Numbered from the stretch's first letter, positions 29,191-36,685 are shown. The stretch is 64,000 bases of DNA from Pseudomonas sp. GL-B-19 (GCF_019956415.1 NZ_JAHBDK010000023.1:53003-117002), one strand, 5' to 3'. Notes: a model not told the origin generated them from the sequence alone. Made by a program: numbers and translations.

Positions 29191-29544
29191 CTATTGGCCT
29201 TCCAGTTCCTGTGTATCCCAGCGTTGGGTGTGGATGGCTTGATAGAGCATGCCGATGGTCAGCGGGATTTTGTCGCCGCGACCCTTTACCCTTCGCTTGA
29301 GATGCATATCAAACCCTTCCGTCTGAAAGTAGCGATAGGCGTCGTAGTCGATGAAATCGATGGCGAACTGTTCTTCAAGTGCTTCCATCAAATGCCGCGC
29401 ATCGGCACCGTCACAGCCCAGGTCGAAATTGATCGAGGTGGTGAGGCTGATGGTTTTGCGTTCGGGCAGGCCGAGCTCTTCGTGCAGCAACTGCATGAGC
29501 AGGCGCATGGTGTGGTCGTCGGGGAAGTTGGGTGCGAGGTTCAT
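29191..29544 (-). CDS. DUF1493 acyl-carrier-like protein, copy 1
   Basis: 117 residues. The segment SINFDLGCDGADARHLMEAL (about 37-56) aligns with the acyl carrier protein motif DLGxDSLDxxELxxALEE, but the serine that would carry phosphopantetheine is glycine (G46). It therefore cannot be charged in the usual way. A basic stretch (LKRRVKGRGDK) and an amphipathic helix follow. It differs from copy 2 at 14 of 117 positions. It lies just downstream of the deleted regulator remnant. Role unknown; DUF1493 proteins are annotated only by family. Confidence 0.8.
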   Translation of the reverse strand: MNLAPNFPDDHTMRLLMQLLHEELGLPERKTISLTTSINFDLGCDGADARHLMEALEEQFAIDFIDYDAYRYFQTEGFDMHLKRRVKGRGDKIPLTIGMLYQAIHTQRWDTQELEGQ

Positions 29545-29593
29545 TGCGGATACATCCGTTTGTATGTGGCGGTAAACCTAGAGTTGAAATCGT

Positions 29594-30208
29594 CTAAATT
29601 TGCGGCAATGACTTGTCCAGCGGGTCGCCGATGCAACGCTCAAAAATAGCTTCCAAACCACGGTAGTCGCACATCACTGCATCTATATTTGCGGGTATCC
29701 AAGCGGCATCTTTGATAAGCCACCAATCGACAGCAAATCCTGCATTGATGATGATCTGTTCAAACAAAATGCGTTGAGTTCGTCCGTTTCCTTCTCGAAA
29801 AGGATGGATAACGTTTAGGTCTCCGTATGCTTCGGCAATCTTTACGATTAATTCGGCTTTGCTGGTGCCTGCGAACCAGGCAGCACGCTCCATAACACGA
29901 AATATTTTTTCAGCTTCGGGGAGGATTCGTTCTGCCGTACAAAAAAGCGTGTCACCTTTCTGAATGTTCACTGTTCTGAGCAGCCCAGCCCATTCATACA
30001 CGTCACAAAAGAGAGTCTTATGAACATGCTGTAGAAGGTTGAGGTCGTATGGAGGAGGGAGGAGACGAAAGTTACTAACTGCGATTTCTGAAAGTTCTCG
30101 CTCAGCTTTGTGAAGGAGCTCTTCATCCTGGATATTGAGCAGGTTACGCAGTACCCCGCTGTCGGGGTAACAATAGGGGTCTTGGCCGACCCCGTATTTA
30201 TCTACCAT
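29594..30208 (-). CDS. fic: Fic-family AMP-transferase toxin
   Basis: 204 residues with a full Fic core HPFREGNGRTQR (H135, E139, R143, R146), predicted to move AMP from ATP to a target hydroxyl. The flap residues before it (NIQKGDTLFC) fit the target-binding beta-hairpin. There is no inhibitory helix in the protein itself; this is supplied by the upstream gene, whose stop overlaps the fic ATG by one base (TAATG). Fic proteins of this class in Pseudomonas modify DNA gyrase B and topoisomerase IV; that target is inferred from family. GC is lower than the core genome. Confidence 0.88.
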   Translation of the reverse strand: MVDKYGVGQDPYCYPDSGVLRNLLNIQDEELLHKAERELSEIAVSNFRLLPPPYDLNLLQHVHKTLFCDVYEWAGLLRTVNIQKGDTLFCTAERILPEAEKIFRVMERAAWFAGTSKAELIVKIAEAYGDLNVIHPFREGNGRTQRILFEQIIINAGFAVDWWLIKDAAWIPANIDAVMCDYRGLEAIFERCIGDPLDKSLPQI

Positions 30209-30378
30209 TAGCGTGGATTTTGACGATATTTGCTAAGGACCGACTCTCGTGAAGGGAGCGGTTTTTCAGCATCGGCACGCGTGGTATCGAAGCCTTCCAG
30301 ACGTAAGCTCGCCAAGTAGTTTGATCGGCGGACTTTTTCGTAATAATCCTGTTTTTGCTGAAACGTCAGTTCGCTCAT
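30208..30378 (-). CDS. Fic antitoxin (YhfG/AntF-like)
   Basis: 56 residues from the ATG at 30378 (MSELTFQQKQDYYEKVRRSNY), ribosome site GAGG. It contains the Fic inhibition motif (S/T)xxxE(G/N) as S24-LRL-E28-G29, whose glutamate blocks ATP binding in class I Fic proteins. The C-terminal part is flexible and basic. It is coupled to fic by a one-base overlap, giving antitoxin-first order. Confidence 0.87.
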   Translation of the reverse strand: MSELTFQQKQDYYEKVRRSNYLASLRLEGFDTTRADAEKPLPSRESVLSKYRQNPR

Positions 30379-30556
30379 GACATCTGCCTCTCGATGCAAG
30401 GTTCAAGTGTAGCTCAAACGACCTAGCCAATAGGTCGGTATTTTTGATGCTTTGGAGGTTCTGGACTGCAGATTGGACGCCTTTATTTGGTTAGAAAATG
30501 ACCGTTTCTGCGCGGTTCGTGAGAGCAATATGCACGCCCCCAACCTACCTAACTCG

Positions 30557-31045
30557 CTATGCGTTGGGTTCGGGTTTCTTTTTTCTTATCAATAAAGCGG
30601 ACAGTGATTGGGTATTCAGCGGAAAGTCGCGAAGATCACTCTCGCTGAGATGCTGCTTACGGATGACGCTTCCTGTTTGTGAGTCGGATGGTTTGCTTAC
30701 CTTGGCGGCAGTTGTACTTTTTTCGGGCCCGGTTTTTTCGGCCTTTGGACTTGGGGCTCGACTTAACTGAGCGTCCTGTAATCGACGGCCCGTTTCATCG
30801 GATTCGCCAACCTTGTTCAAGTCTTGCTCCAGTCCCAATACGTGCATCACCGACAGATAGGCTCCCATCGTCACCCCCGCACCACCCGACTCCAGAGAGC
30901 GCAACGTCATGACAGACATGCCGGCTCGCTCTGCCACTTGTTTAGCCGTCAGCCTTCGACGTAAACGAGCCAGTTTTAGGCGTTCGCCCAAGTCGGTCAG
31001 CAGATGTGCAATACGCGGCAGAAGGGGCGCTGTTTTTCTAGCCAT
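30557..31045 (-). CDS. HipB-like XRE regulator, partner absent
   Basis: 162 residues. An XRE helix-turn-helix at about 15-75 (ERLKLARLRRRLTAKQVAERAGMSVMTLRSLESG) resembles HipB antitoxins. The C-terminal half (about 90-162) is low-complexity and basic with no recognised fold (SKPSDSQTGS, IRKKKPEPNA). HipB proteins usually sit before a HipA kinase, but none is present; a DUF1493 gene lies 82 bases upstream on the same strand. A partly deleted copy is at 29013-29108. Confidence 0.8.
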   Translation of the reverse strand: MARKTAPLLPRIAHLLTDLGERLKLARLRRRLTAKQVAERAGMSVMTLRSLESGGAGVTMGAYLSVMHVLGLEQDLNKVGESDETGRRLQDAQLSRAPSPKAEKTGPEKSTTAAKVSKPSDSQTGSVIRKQHLSESDLRDFPLNTQSLSALLIRKKKPEPNA

Positions 31046-31127
31046 GAGGCTAATATTCCTTCACTTGTGAGGTGATAGCGCCAGAATAATTGCAGTTGTG
31101 TGTGTCGTTTCAGACGCGGCATGTGCT

Positions 31128-31481
31128 CTATTGGCCTTCTAGTTCCTGTGTATCCCAGCGTTGGGCGTGGATGGCTTGATAGAGCATGCCGATGGTCAGC
31201 GGGATTTTGTCTCCGCGACCTTTTGCCCTTCGCTTGAGATGTACATCAAACCTTTCGGGCTGGAAGTAGCGATAGGCATCGTAATCCACTAAGTCGATCC
31301 CGAACTGTTCTTCAAGTGCTTCCATCAAATGCTGCGCATCAGCGCCGTCGCAGCTCAGGTCGAAATTGATTGAGGTGTTGAGGTTGATGGTTTTGCGTTC
31401 GGGCAGGCCGAGCTCTTCGTGCAGCAACTGAATGAGCAGGCGCATGGTGTGGTCGTCGGGGAAGTTGGGGGCGAGCTTCAT
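31128..31481 (-). CDS. DUF1493 acyl-carrier-like protein, copy 2
   Basis: 117 residues, 14 differences from copy 1 by direct comparison. The same DUF1493/ACP-like segment (INFDLSCDGADAQHLMEALE) has glycine in place of the carrier serine. It is followed 82 bases later by the HipB-like gene, and this pair matches the decayed pair at 29.0-29.5 kb, so the unit was duplicated. Function unknown; it may be a protein-binding module that has lost carrier activity. Confidence 0.8.
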   Translation of the reverse strand: MKLAPNFPDDHTMRLLIQLLHEELGLPERKTINLNTSINFDLSCDGADAQHLMEALEEQFGIDLVDYDAYRYFQPERFDVHLKRRAKGRGDKIPLTIGMLYQAIHAQRWDTQELEGQ

Positions 31482-31516
31482 GGTTCTGGAGTCCGGTTGG
31501 GCTTGCGCGGATCTTA

Positions 31517-31702
31517 TTAGGCGTCTGGTTTTGGGTGACGCATGGATCTTTTGATCGTTCTGTCGCAGACGGGGGATCGATTGGAGATTTCTTTGACGTG
31601 GAACGCATCAACATGAAATTTGTGGGAAGGCTGACGCTCACCTCGTATGATTTCGTTCATCTGTTGCACGCTTTCAATTAGCTCATCAAAAAATTGGCTC
31701 AA
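31517..31702 (-). pseudogene. Remnant of a HigA/NadS-type antitoxin
   Basis: The 61 codons begin like the N-terminus of HigA/NadS regulators (MSQFFDELIESVQQMNEIIRG, then PSHKFHVDAFHVKEI) and end RHPKPDA, resembling the family tail RRxPTGPA. The middle, which should hold the helix-turn-helix, is missing or shifted. No HigB toxin is next to it. A protein may still be made, but it would not be a complete regulator. Confidence 0.65.
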
Positions 31703-31722
31703 TGTTATCTCCAGTTTTCGAT

Positions 31723-31753
31723 GATCGTTCTCACGTAGAGCGTGAGAACGATC
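31723..31753. repeat. Short hairpin of the GATCGTTC repeat family
   Basis: GATCGTTCTCACG TAGAG CGTGAGAACGATC, a perfect 13-base stem. It is related to the arms at 8339-8451. Confidence 0.8.
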
Positions 31754-31766
31754 TGTTCACGCAGTG

Positions 31767-32066
31767 TCAGGCAGGCGCTTTCCAGCCCATCATGCGTTGT
31801 TGGGCGACTTGCATCAGGTCGAAGCCGTCCTGAGTCAGCAGGTAAAGCGCGTGGGTGATGTGGGGGATGTCTTCGACGTCGCCGTGTTTGAAGCAAATGC
31901 AGTGCAGGGTTTTCAGGAGATCGCTGGAGGCTCGGATGCGCTGCATGGCAGCTTCGAGGATGTCCTGGGGGTTGGCCTCTGTGTCGATGATCAGGGGCGG
32001 GGAATCGGTGAGGTTGGTTTGCAGCGGGAGATAACGATTGGCTGTGAGGGGGTTGCATGTCTTCAT
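31767..32066 (-). CDS. Small unknown protein, paralogue of 33654-33926
   Basis: 99 residues, soluble and helical. It shares with the 90-residue protein at 33654-33926 the patterns RASSDLLKTLHCICFKHGDV and ITHALYLLTQDGFDLMQVAQQR (DIPxIxxALYLLTQDG in both). Its ribosome site is AAAGAGAG. It follows a 5' region carrying a strong RNA-like fold (32103-32198) and a TATAGT box. I do not recognise a family with known function; such proteins are seen only in Pseudomonas to my knowledge. Confidence 0.75.
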   Translation of the reverse strand: MKTCNPLTANRYLPLQTNLTDSPPLIIDTEANPQDILEAAMQRIRASSDLLKTLHCICFKHGDVEDIPHITHALYLLTQDGFDLMQVAQQRMMGWKAPA

Positions 32067-32450
32067 TGGTTTGCTCTCTTTAATGCTTCCGAAAGACCGC
32101 TACCATCGTGACCAAGCGATGGAGGCGACTGTGTTCGGGTTGGTCAACCTGGGGAGAGACAAACCCTGGCACGCCGAAGCGTCCCAAACACAGCCGCCAT
32201 AAAGTGTGCCGGCATTAAAGACGTCGGCAGCATACAAGGGCATGCGCAAGTTTTCTCTCAAATTCAGGTGACCAAGCCCGAGCCGCTGATTTGGCAGCGA
32301 CGGTCACGACTATAGGTGCGAGCCACCAAGCAGCGATAGACGACAAAGAGTCCACGCCTGTAGGAACGGGCCGAGCCTCGGCTAGTCCCTTTCTATAGGA
32401 ATTTTCCTCGACGCATTTTCTCGCGCTTCCTCGATCCCGCGCCCACCCTA
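32067..32450. other. Leader region between small gene and hydrolase gene
   Basis: 384 bases with no good gene. On the minus strand it holds a TATAGT hexamer (32314-32309), the multi-stem element at 32103-32198 and a weak TGCCG/CGGCA stem (32207-32230). It appears to be the promoter and long leader of the 99-residue gene. Confidence 0.5.
32103..32198 (-). ncRNA. Candidate structured RNA or leader element
   Basis: An outer stem pairs 32124-32139 with 32183-32198 (GGCG-CTGTGTT-GGG against CCC-AACACAG-CGCC, 14 pairs, two mismatches). Inside is ACGC-TTCG-GCGT on the minus strand, a C(UUCG)G super-stable tetraloop hairpin (32171-32182), plus a weaker G/C-rich pairing. Next to it is another hairpin CCATCG/CGATGG (32103-32122). 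It starts 37 bases before the 99-residue gene and in its sense. The fold is direct; function is not known. Confidence 0.5.
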
Positions 32451-33578
32451 TCAACGAATATGCTGATACGAATCCACATCCGCCAAGCCAGTGTTCAGCC
32501 CGGTCGCCGGCGCGTAGATCGTGCCCCTCACCGCCGAGAATTTGACCCCGTTACTCCCCAGCGAAACATACCGCTCGCCTTGGTCCAGTTCCGTAAAGTA
32601 GGTGTACGAGCACTTTTCCATCGCTTTGTATTTCGCGTCGGCGTTGGCCATGGCGTTGTGGTGGTTTTGCAGGTCGGCCGGGGTTAGGTTGAGGGTTTTG
32701 TTCAGCACCACGCCCCAGCGCTTCAGACACACTTCGGCGAAGTGGCGCACGATCAGACCCGGTTCGGCCAGTGTTTTTGGGCCGCTGACACCATCGGCTG
32801 AGGCGTTGCCGACCAGCGTGCCATGGCGACCGGGCATGGGGTAAATGTGGGTTCGGGTACCGGTGGCCGTTTGCGGGATGACACAGCTGAAGCCTTTGGA
32901 GCGCTCGTCTCGGGCGTAGAAGCCGACGTATTCTTTTACATTGGAGTTCAGTTTAACTTTATCTTCCTGAAAGTTACCGATACCCGGTACCGGATCAATC
33001 GCAAAGATACTGATCGGAATATCTTTTAATGGCGCATCTTTAAACATGGCATTGGCCAGCATGTGGCAACTGATACCACCACGGCTCCAACCCACCAAAT
33101 TAACTTTGGTCGGGATAATGCCATCTTTACGGAACGTTCTAATAATTTGCTCCTGTAGTTTTTGTTGAGTCACGCTACGGTCACCATAGTTGTATTTCCG
33201 CCACAACCAGGAACCTTCCACCTTCACGTCTTCAATGGGAATGCCGGCAGCCTTGAGGCGGTTATATTCGGCTTCGGTCAGTTGTTCCCGCTGCCAGTCA
33301 CATTTGCCTTTGATGATATTGAGAGCGTGTTGGACGTTCTCTTCCCAGCCTTTGCCGAACAATGTTCCGCTCAGGCCGTAGTCCTTGGATTTGGTAAACA
33401 GCTCATCAGCTTGCAGGTTGCTGGTGCCTGGACCATCGATCACGATCCATTCGGCAAACTCGCGGCCGCCATGATGGGAAGCCAGGGTGGAAACCAGTTC
33501 GCCATCCCAGTAAGTCGGGTTCTCGCTGTCGAACTTGGTCGAGCCGGTGCCGCAAAAGAAAATAGTTAAGGTAGTCAT
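32451..33578 (-). CDS. Alpha/beta hydrolase, Tle1/DUF2235-like candidate lipase
   Basis: 375 residues without a signal peptide. A serine-hydrolase triad can be proposed: S165 in GWSRGG, D195 in AIDPVPG and H252 in GRHG. The arrangement (GxSRG, D shortly after, H in a GRHG-type loop) resembles the DUF2235/Tle1 group of phospholipase effectors of type VI secretion; the N-terminal FFCGTGS also fits. No VgrG, PAAR or immunity gene of known type is adjacent; the small gene at 33654-33926 lies just upstream. GC is lower, especially at 32.9-33.6 kb, suggesting transfer. DUF5621-type proteins are an alternative name. Confidence 0.7.
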   Translation of the reverse strand: MTTLTIFFCGTGSTKFDSENPTYWDGELVSTLASHHGGREFAEWIVIDGPGTSNLQADELFTKSKDYGLSGTLFGKGWEENVQHALNIIKGKCDWQREQLTEAEYNRLKAAGIPIEDVKVEGSWLWRKYNYGDRSVTQQKLQEQIIRTFRKDGIIPTKVNLVGWSRGGISCHMLANAMFKDAPLKDIPISIFAIDPVPGIGNFQEDKVKLNSNVKEYVGFYARDERSKGFSCVIPQTATGTRTHIYPMPGRHGTLVGNASADGVSGPKTLAEPGLIVRHFAEVCLKRWGVVLNKTLNLTPADLQNHHNAMANADAKYKAMEKCSYTYFTELDQGERYVSLGSNGVKFSAVRGTIYAPATGLNTGLADVDSYQHIR

Positions 33579-33653
33579 TGTTTCGCTCTTGTTTGATTTA
33601 AGAGCTGGCAGACTAGTGTTTGTTGTTGGAGTATTGGTAGTGCTTAGTTGTTT

Positions 33654-33926
33654 CTACATTTGTGATGAGGGGATTCTTTGCTTTGCAATGTCGAGAAGTT
33701 CGCAGCCGTCTTGTGTTAATAAATAAAGTGCATTCACTATGTTTGGGATGTCTTTTACATCAGCCTGTTTGAAGCACAAGCAATAGAGCGTTTCGAGCAA
33801 GTCACTGGCCGCGCGCAAGCGTTGCTGCGCGGCGTCAAGGACCGCGCCGGTACTGGCAGCGGTATCAATGACCAACACGGGCGTTTCGCAGTAACTGGTT
33901 TTGAGTGGGCGATAGCGGTCTTGCAT
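33654..33926 (-). CDS. Small unknown protein, paralogue of 31767-32066
   Basis: 90 residues, helical, no signal peptide. It shares RAASDLLETLYCLCFKQADV and NALYLLTQDGCELLDIAKQR with the 99-residue protein at 31767. Ribosome site GGACGGAA; a TATAGT hexamer lies about 30 bases upstream (33963-33958), as in front of the other copy. It precedes the GxSxG hydrolase by 75 bases on the same strand, so the two may be one operon. An accessory or immunity role is possible but only guesswork. Confidence 0.75.
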   Translation of the reverse strand: MQDRYRPLKTSYCETPVLVIDTAASTGAVLDAAQQRLRAASDLLETLYCLCFKQADVKDIPNIVNALYLLTQDGCELLDIAKQRIPSSQM

Positions 33927-34345
33927 GAGTTCCGTCCTGTTTTCAGCGGCGCGGCAAACTATAGGGGCGCGCGGCCAAGGGTCGCAATACCGCGCAAATG
34001 GACAGGGTTTGTAGGGTATTTACTGTCGGTGTCGCCTTTTGCCTACGTGGGCGCCGAGGTTATTTTCAGCATTACCCTTGAGGGGCGAATTTCCTACGGG
34101 TTTGTCAGTCGCAGCGTCTCAAGTCTATGTAAGTTGCGCGCCAGAATCTGTAGGACGTTTCAAAAACGTCCTGTCCCCGTATGCGCAGCGTCACCGATTT
34201 GCGTCAGCTAGCGACAGCCTTCACGGGCGAAATCAGCCCGGCCCATGCTGCATGTGCGAGCAAGAGCCGGGTGTTTCAGGAGCAGAGGTTGAACGAGCAT
34301 CTGCGGGTGGCCGTGTGGGTGCTGTAGCCACTTGACCCGCAGTTG
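33927..34345. other. Gap between small gene and lipoprotein gene
   Basis: 419 bases. It carries the TATAGT box of the 90-residue gene and a perfect hairpin AGGACGTTT CAA AAACGTCCT at 34152-34172. Open frames on the plus strand have no ribosome sites and poor codon pattern. Nothing else is supported. Confidence 0.45.
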
Positions 34346-34492
34346 TCAGGAAGTTCGCCAGGCCTGTTGGGCCGAACACTCCAGGGTGTCGCACGTAGCG
34401 AGTATCGGTGGATCTGCGGGAGGCCCGTCGCAGGCGCTCAGCAGCAGGGATGTCAGGATCAGCGCAATGGCCAGGATCGGTTTGTGAGACAT
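34346..34492 (-). CDS. Small predicted lipoprotein
   Basis: 48 codons on the minus strand. It starts MSHKPILAIALILTSLLLSAC, a typical lipoprotein signal with lipobox LLSAC (C21), followed by a short polar mature part (about 28 residues) with two more cysteines (ATCDTLECS). An excellent ribosome site AAGGAA lies six bases before the ATG. The aspartate after the lipid cysteine (C-D) would, by the enteric rule, favour inner-membrane retention. No partner gene is evident. The two cysteines could form a disulfide. Confidence 0.75.
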   Translation of the reverse strand: MSHKPILAIALILTSLLLSACDGPPADPPILATCDTLECSAQQAWRTS

Positions 34493-34756
34493 GGTCGTTC
34501 CTTGTTCAAATGCCGCGCCCATCAGGCGTCCTGCCGTGATGTGAAGTGCGCGGACGGTTATTGTGCGAGAAAGACCTTACCGTCAGAGTGAACGGCACAG
34601 CGAGGAACAAAGTGTTTCGTGTGTTTCATTCTGTGGCAAAGCCCCACAGGGCGACGCTGTATCATCCCGTATCGTTTTGGTCCCCGACCTTTTCTCGACT
34701 CGCTGCGTTTGCCGGCTAGGCTTTTGGCATCGCAGCGGTCAACGGAGTGACAGCTT

Positions 34757-36685
34757 ATGCACAACACCCTGGAACAGGTTTTCGGTTATCCACAGTTTCG
34801 TCCTGGTCAGGAGGCGGCGGTTAGCGCGGTGCTGGCCGGGCGCTCGGCGGCGGCGATTTTCCCGACCGGTTCGGGCAAGTCCCTTTGCTATCAGTTACCC
34901 GCCTTGCTGCTGCCACACCTGACGCTGGTGGTCTCGCCCTTGCTGGCGTTGATGCAGGATCAACTGGCGTTCCTGCAACGCCACGGCATTGCGGCGGGCA
35001 GCATCGATTCGGCGCAGAGCCGCGACGACGCCACTGATGTGATGGCCCGGGCGAAGTCCGGCGAGTTGAAGATTTTGATGATTTCGGTGGAGCGACTGAA
35101 GAACGAGCGCTTCCGTAATTTCTTGCAGCAAGTCCCCATCTCGCTGCTGGTGGTAGATGAGGCGCACTGCATTTCCGAGTGGGGCCACAACTTCCGCCCC
35201 GATTACCTCAAGCTGCCCGACTACCAGCGCCAGTTCAATATTCCACAAGCGCTGCTGCTGACCGCTACCGCGACGCCCAAGGTGATCGCGGACATGGAGG
35301 CCAAGTTTGCCATCGCCCCGGAAGATGTGGTGACCACAGGTTTCTATCGGCCGAACCTCAACTTGTTGGTCGAGCCCGTACGTGGTCAGGACAAACGCCG
35401 ACGGCTGGTCGAGTGGATGAGCGAGCGCCCCAATCAGCCGAGCATTGTCTACGTTACGCTGCAAAAAACCGCTGAACATATCGCCGAACACTTGGGGCGC
35501 AACGGCATTCAAGCCGAGGCTTACCATGCCGGTTTGCCCAACGATCAGCGCGAAGCCATCCAGAAACGGTTCATGGGCGGGCAGTCCAATTGCATCGTCG
35601 CCACCATCGCGTTTGGCATGGGCATCGACAAGAGTGACATCCGCAACGTGGTGCATTTCGACCTGCCAAAATCCATCGAAAACTACAGCCAGGAAATCGG
35701 CCGTGCCGGGCGTGACGGGCAACCCTCCGACTGTCTGGTATTGGCCAACCGCGATAGCCTCAATGTGCTGGAAAACTTCGTCTACGGCGACACGCCCGAG
35801 CTGGACGGCATCCGCGGTGTGCTCGATGAAATGCTCGCCGCCGCGCCTGAAGGGCAGTGGGAGTTTTTATTGGGACCGCTGGCGGATCAGAGCAACATTC
35901 GCCAACTGCCGCTCAAGACCTTACTGGTTCAGCTGGAGCTGCGCGGCTTGATCGCCCCGCGTTACGCCTATTACGCCGAATACCGTTTCAAGTACTTGCA
36001 GGAGCCGGAAGCCTTGCTCGCGCGCTTCGAGGGCGAGCGCAAGGACTTCGTCGCCGCAATCATCCAGACCTCCAGCCGCGCGCGAACCTGGGCCACAGTG
36101 AATTTCGATGCGCTGTATGAGCAGCATCAGGCCGAGCGCAATCGGGTGGTCAAGGCACTGGATTATTTTCAGGAGAAAGGCTGGGTCGAACTTGAAAGCA
36201 AGCAGATGACTGAGGTCTACAGCTTGCTGCAAACGAGCTTTGACAGTCAGGCCCTGAGTGCCGAACTGCACGCTTACTTCACACAACATGAGCGTACCGA
36301 GATCGCGCGGATTCACGCGATGCTGGACTTGTTCGCCACCGACCATTGCCTGGGTTATCGCCTGGCCGAATACTTCGGTGACGAAAACGCGCCTCGGCAA
36401 TGCGGGCATTGCTCGGTGTGTCACGGTCAGGTTGCGCGACTGCCGGCACCACCGGAATTGCCAGCGCTTGTGGATAAAAATTTTGAAGCGTTGTGCGGTG
36501 ATTTTATCCACAGGCATGAGCAACATACTGGCAACGCTCCGTCAGCTGAGCGCGTGACTCGGTTCCTCTGTGGGATCAGTGTGCCGCTGTTTACCAAGCT
36601 GAAGGCGCGGACTATTTCTGGGTTTGCGGCGTTGGAAAATTATCCGTACGCCGAAGTACGCGGTTGGGCCGAGACACATCTGTGA
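34757..36685 (+). CDS. RecQ-family ATP-dependent DNA helicase
   Basis: 642 residues. Superfamily 2 helicase motifs: Q-region FGYPQFRPGQ, Walker A PTGSGKS at about 37-43, DEAH at about 135-138, TATATP, and motif VI QEIGRAGRDG. A RecQ zinc-binding type cluster is seen at about 555-562 (CGHCSVC). The C-terminal part is helical and lacks an obvious HRDC domain, so this is the shorter RecQ-like group rather than canonical RecQ. It likely unwinds recombination or repair intermediates. It stands alone. Confidence 0.9.
   Translation: MHNTLEQVFGYPQFRPGQEAAVSAVLAGRSAAAIFPTGSGKSLCYQLPALLLPHLTLVVSPLLALMQDQLAFLQRHGIAAGSIDSAQSRDDATDVMARAKSGELKILMISVERLKNERFRNFLQQVPISLLVVDEAHCISEWGHNFRPDYLKLPDYQRQFNIPQALLLTATATPKVIADMEAKFAIAPEDVVTTGFYRPNLNLLVEPVRGQDKRRRLVEWMSERPNQPSIVYVTLQKTAEHIAEHLGRNGIQAEAYHAGLPNDQREAIQKRFMGGQSNCIVATIAFGMGIDKSDIRNVVHFDLPKSIENYSQEIGRAGRDGQPSDCLVLANRDSLNVLENFVYGDTPELDGIRGVLDEMLAAAPEGQWEFLLGPLADQSNIRQLPLKTLLVQLELRGLIAPRYAYYAEYRFKYLQEPEALLARFEGERKDFVAAIIQTSSRARTWATVNFDALYEQHQAERNRVVKALDYFQEKGWVELESKQMTEVYSLLQTSFDSQALSAELHAYFTQHERTEIARIHAMLDLFATDHCLGYRLAEYFGDENAPRQCGHCSVCHGQVARLPAPPELPALVDKNFEALCGDFIHRHEQHTGNAPSAERVTRFLCGISVPLFTKLKARTISGFAALENYPYAEVRGWAETHL

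Noticed and set aside
32215..32454. 79-codon frame upstream of the structured element
   Set aside because: No ribosome site; region looks like a promoter and leader.
34039..34591. Plus-strand open frames between the small gene and recQ-like
   Set aside because: No ribosome sites or codon pattern; the minus strand has a better small lipoprotein gene.
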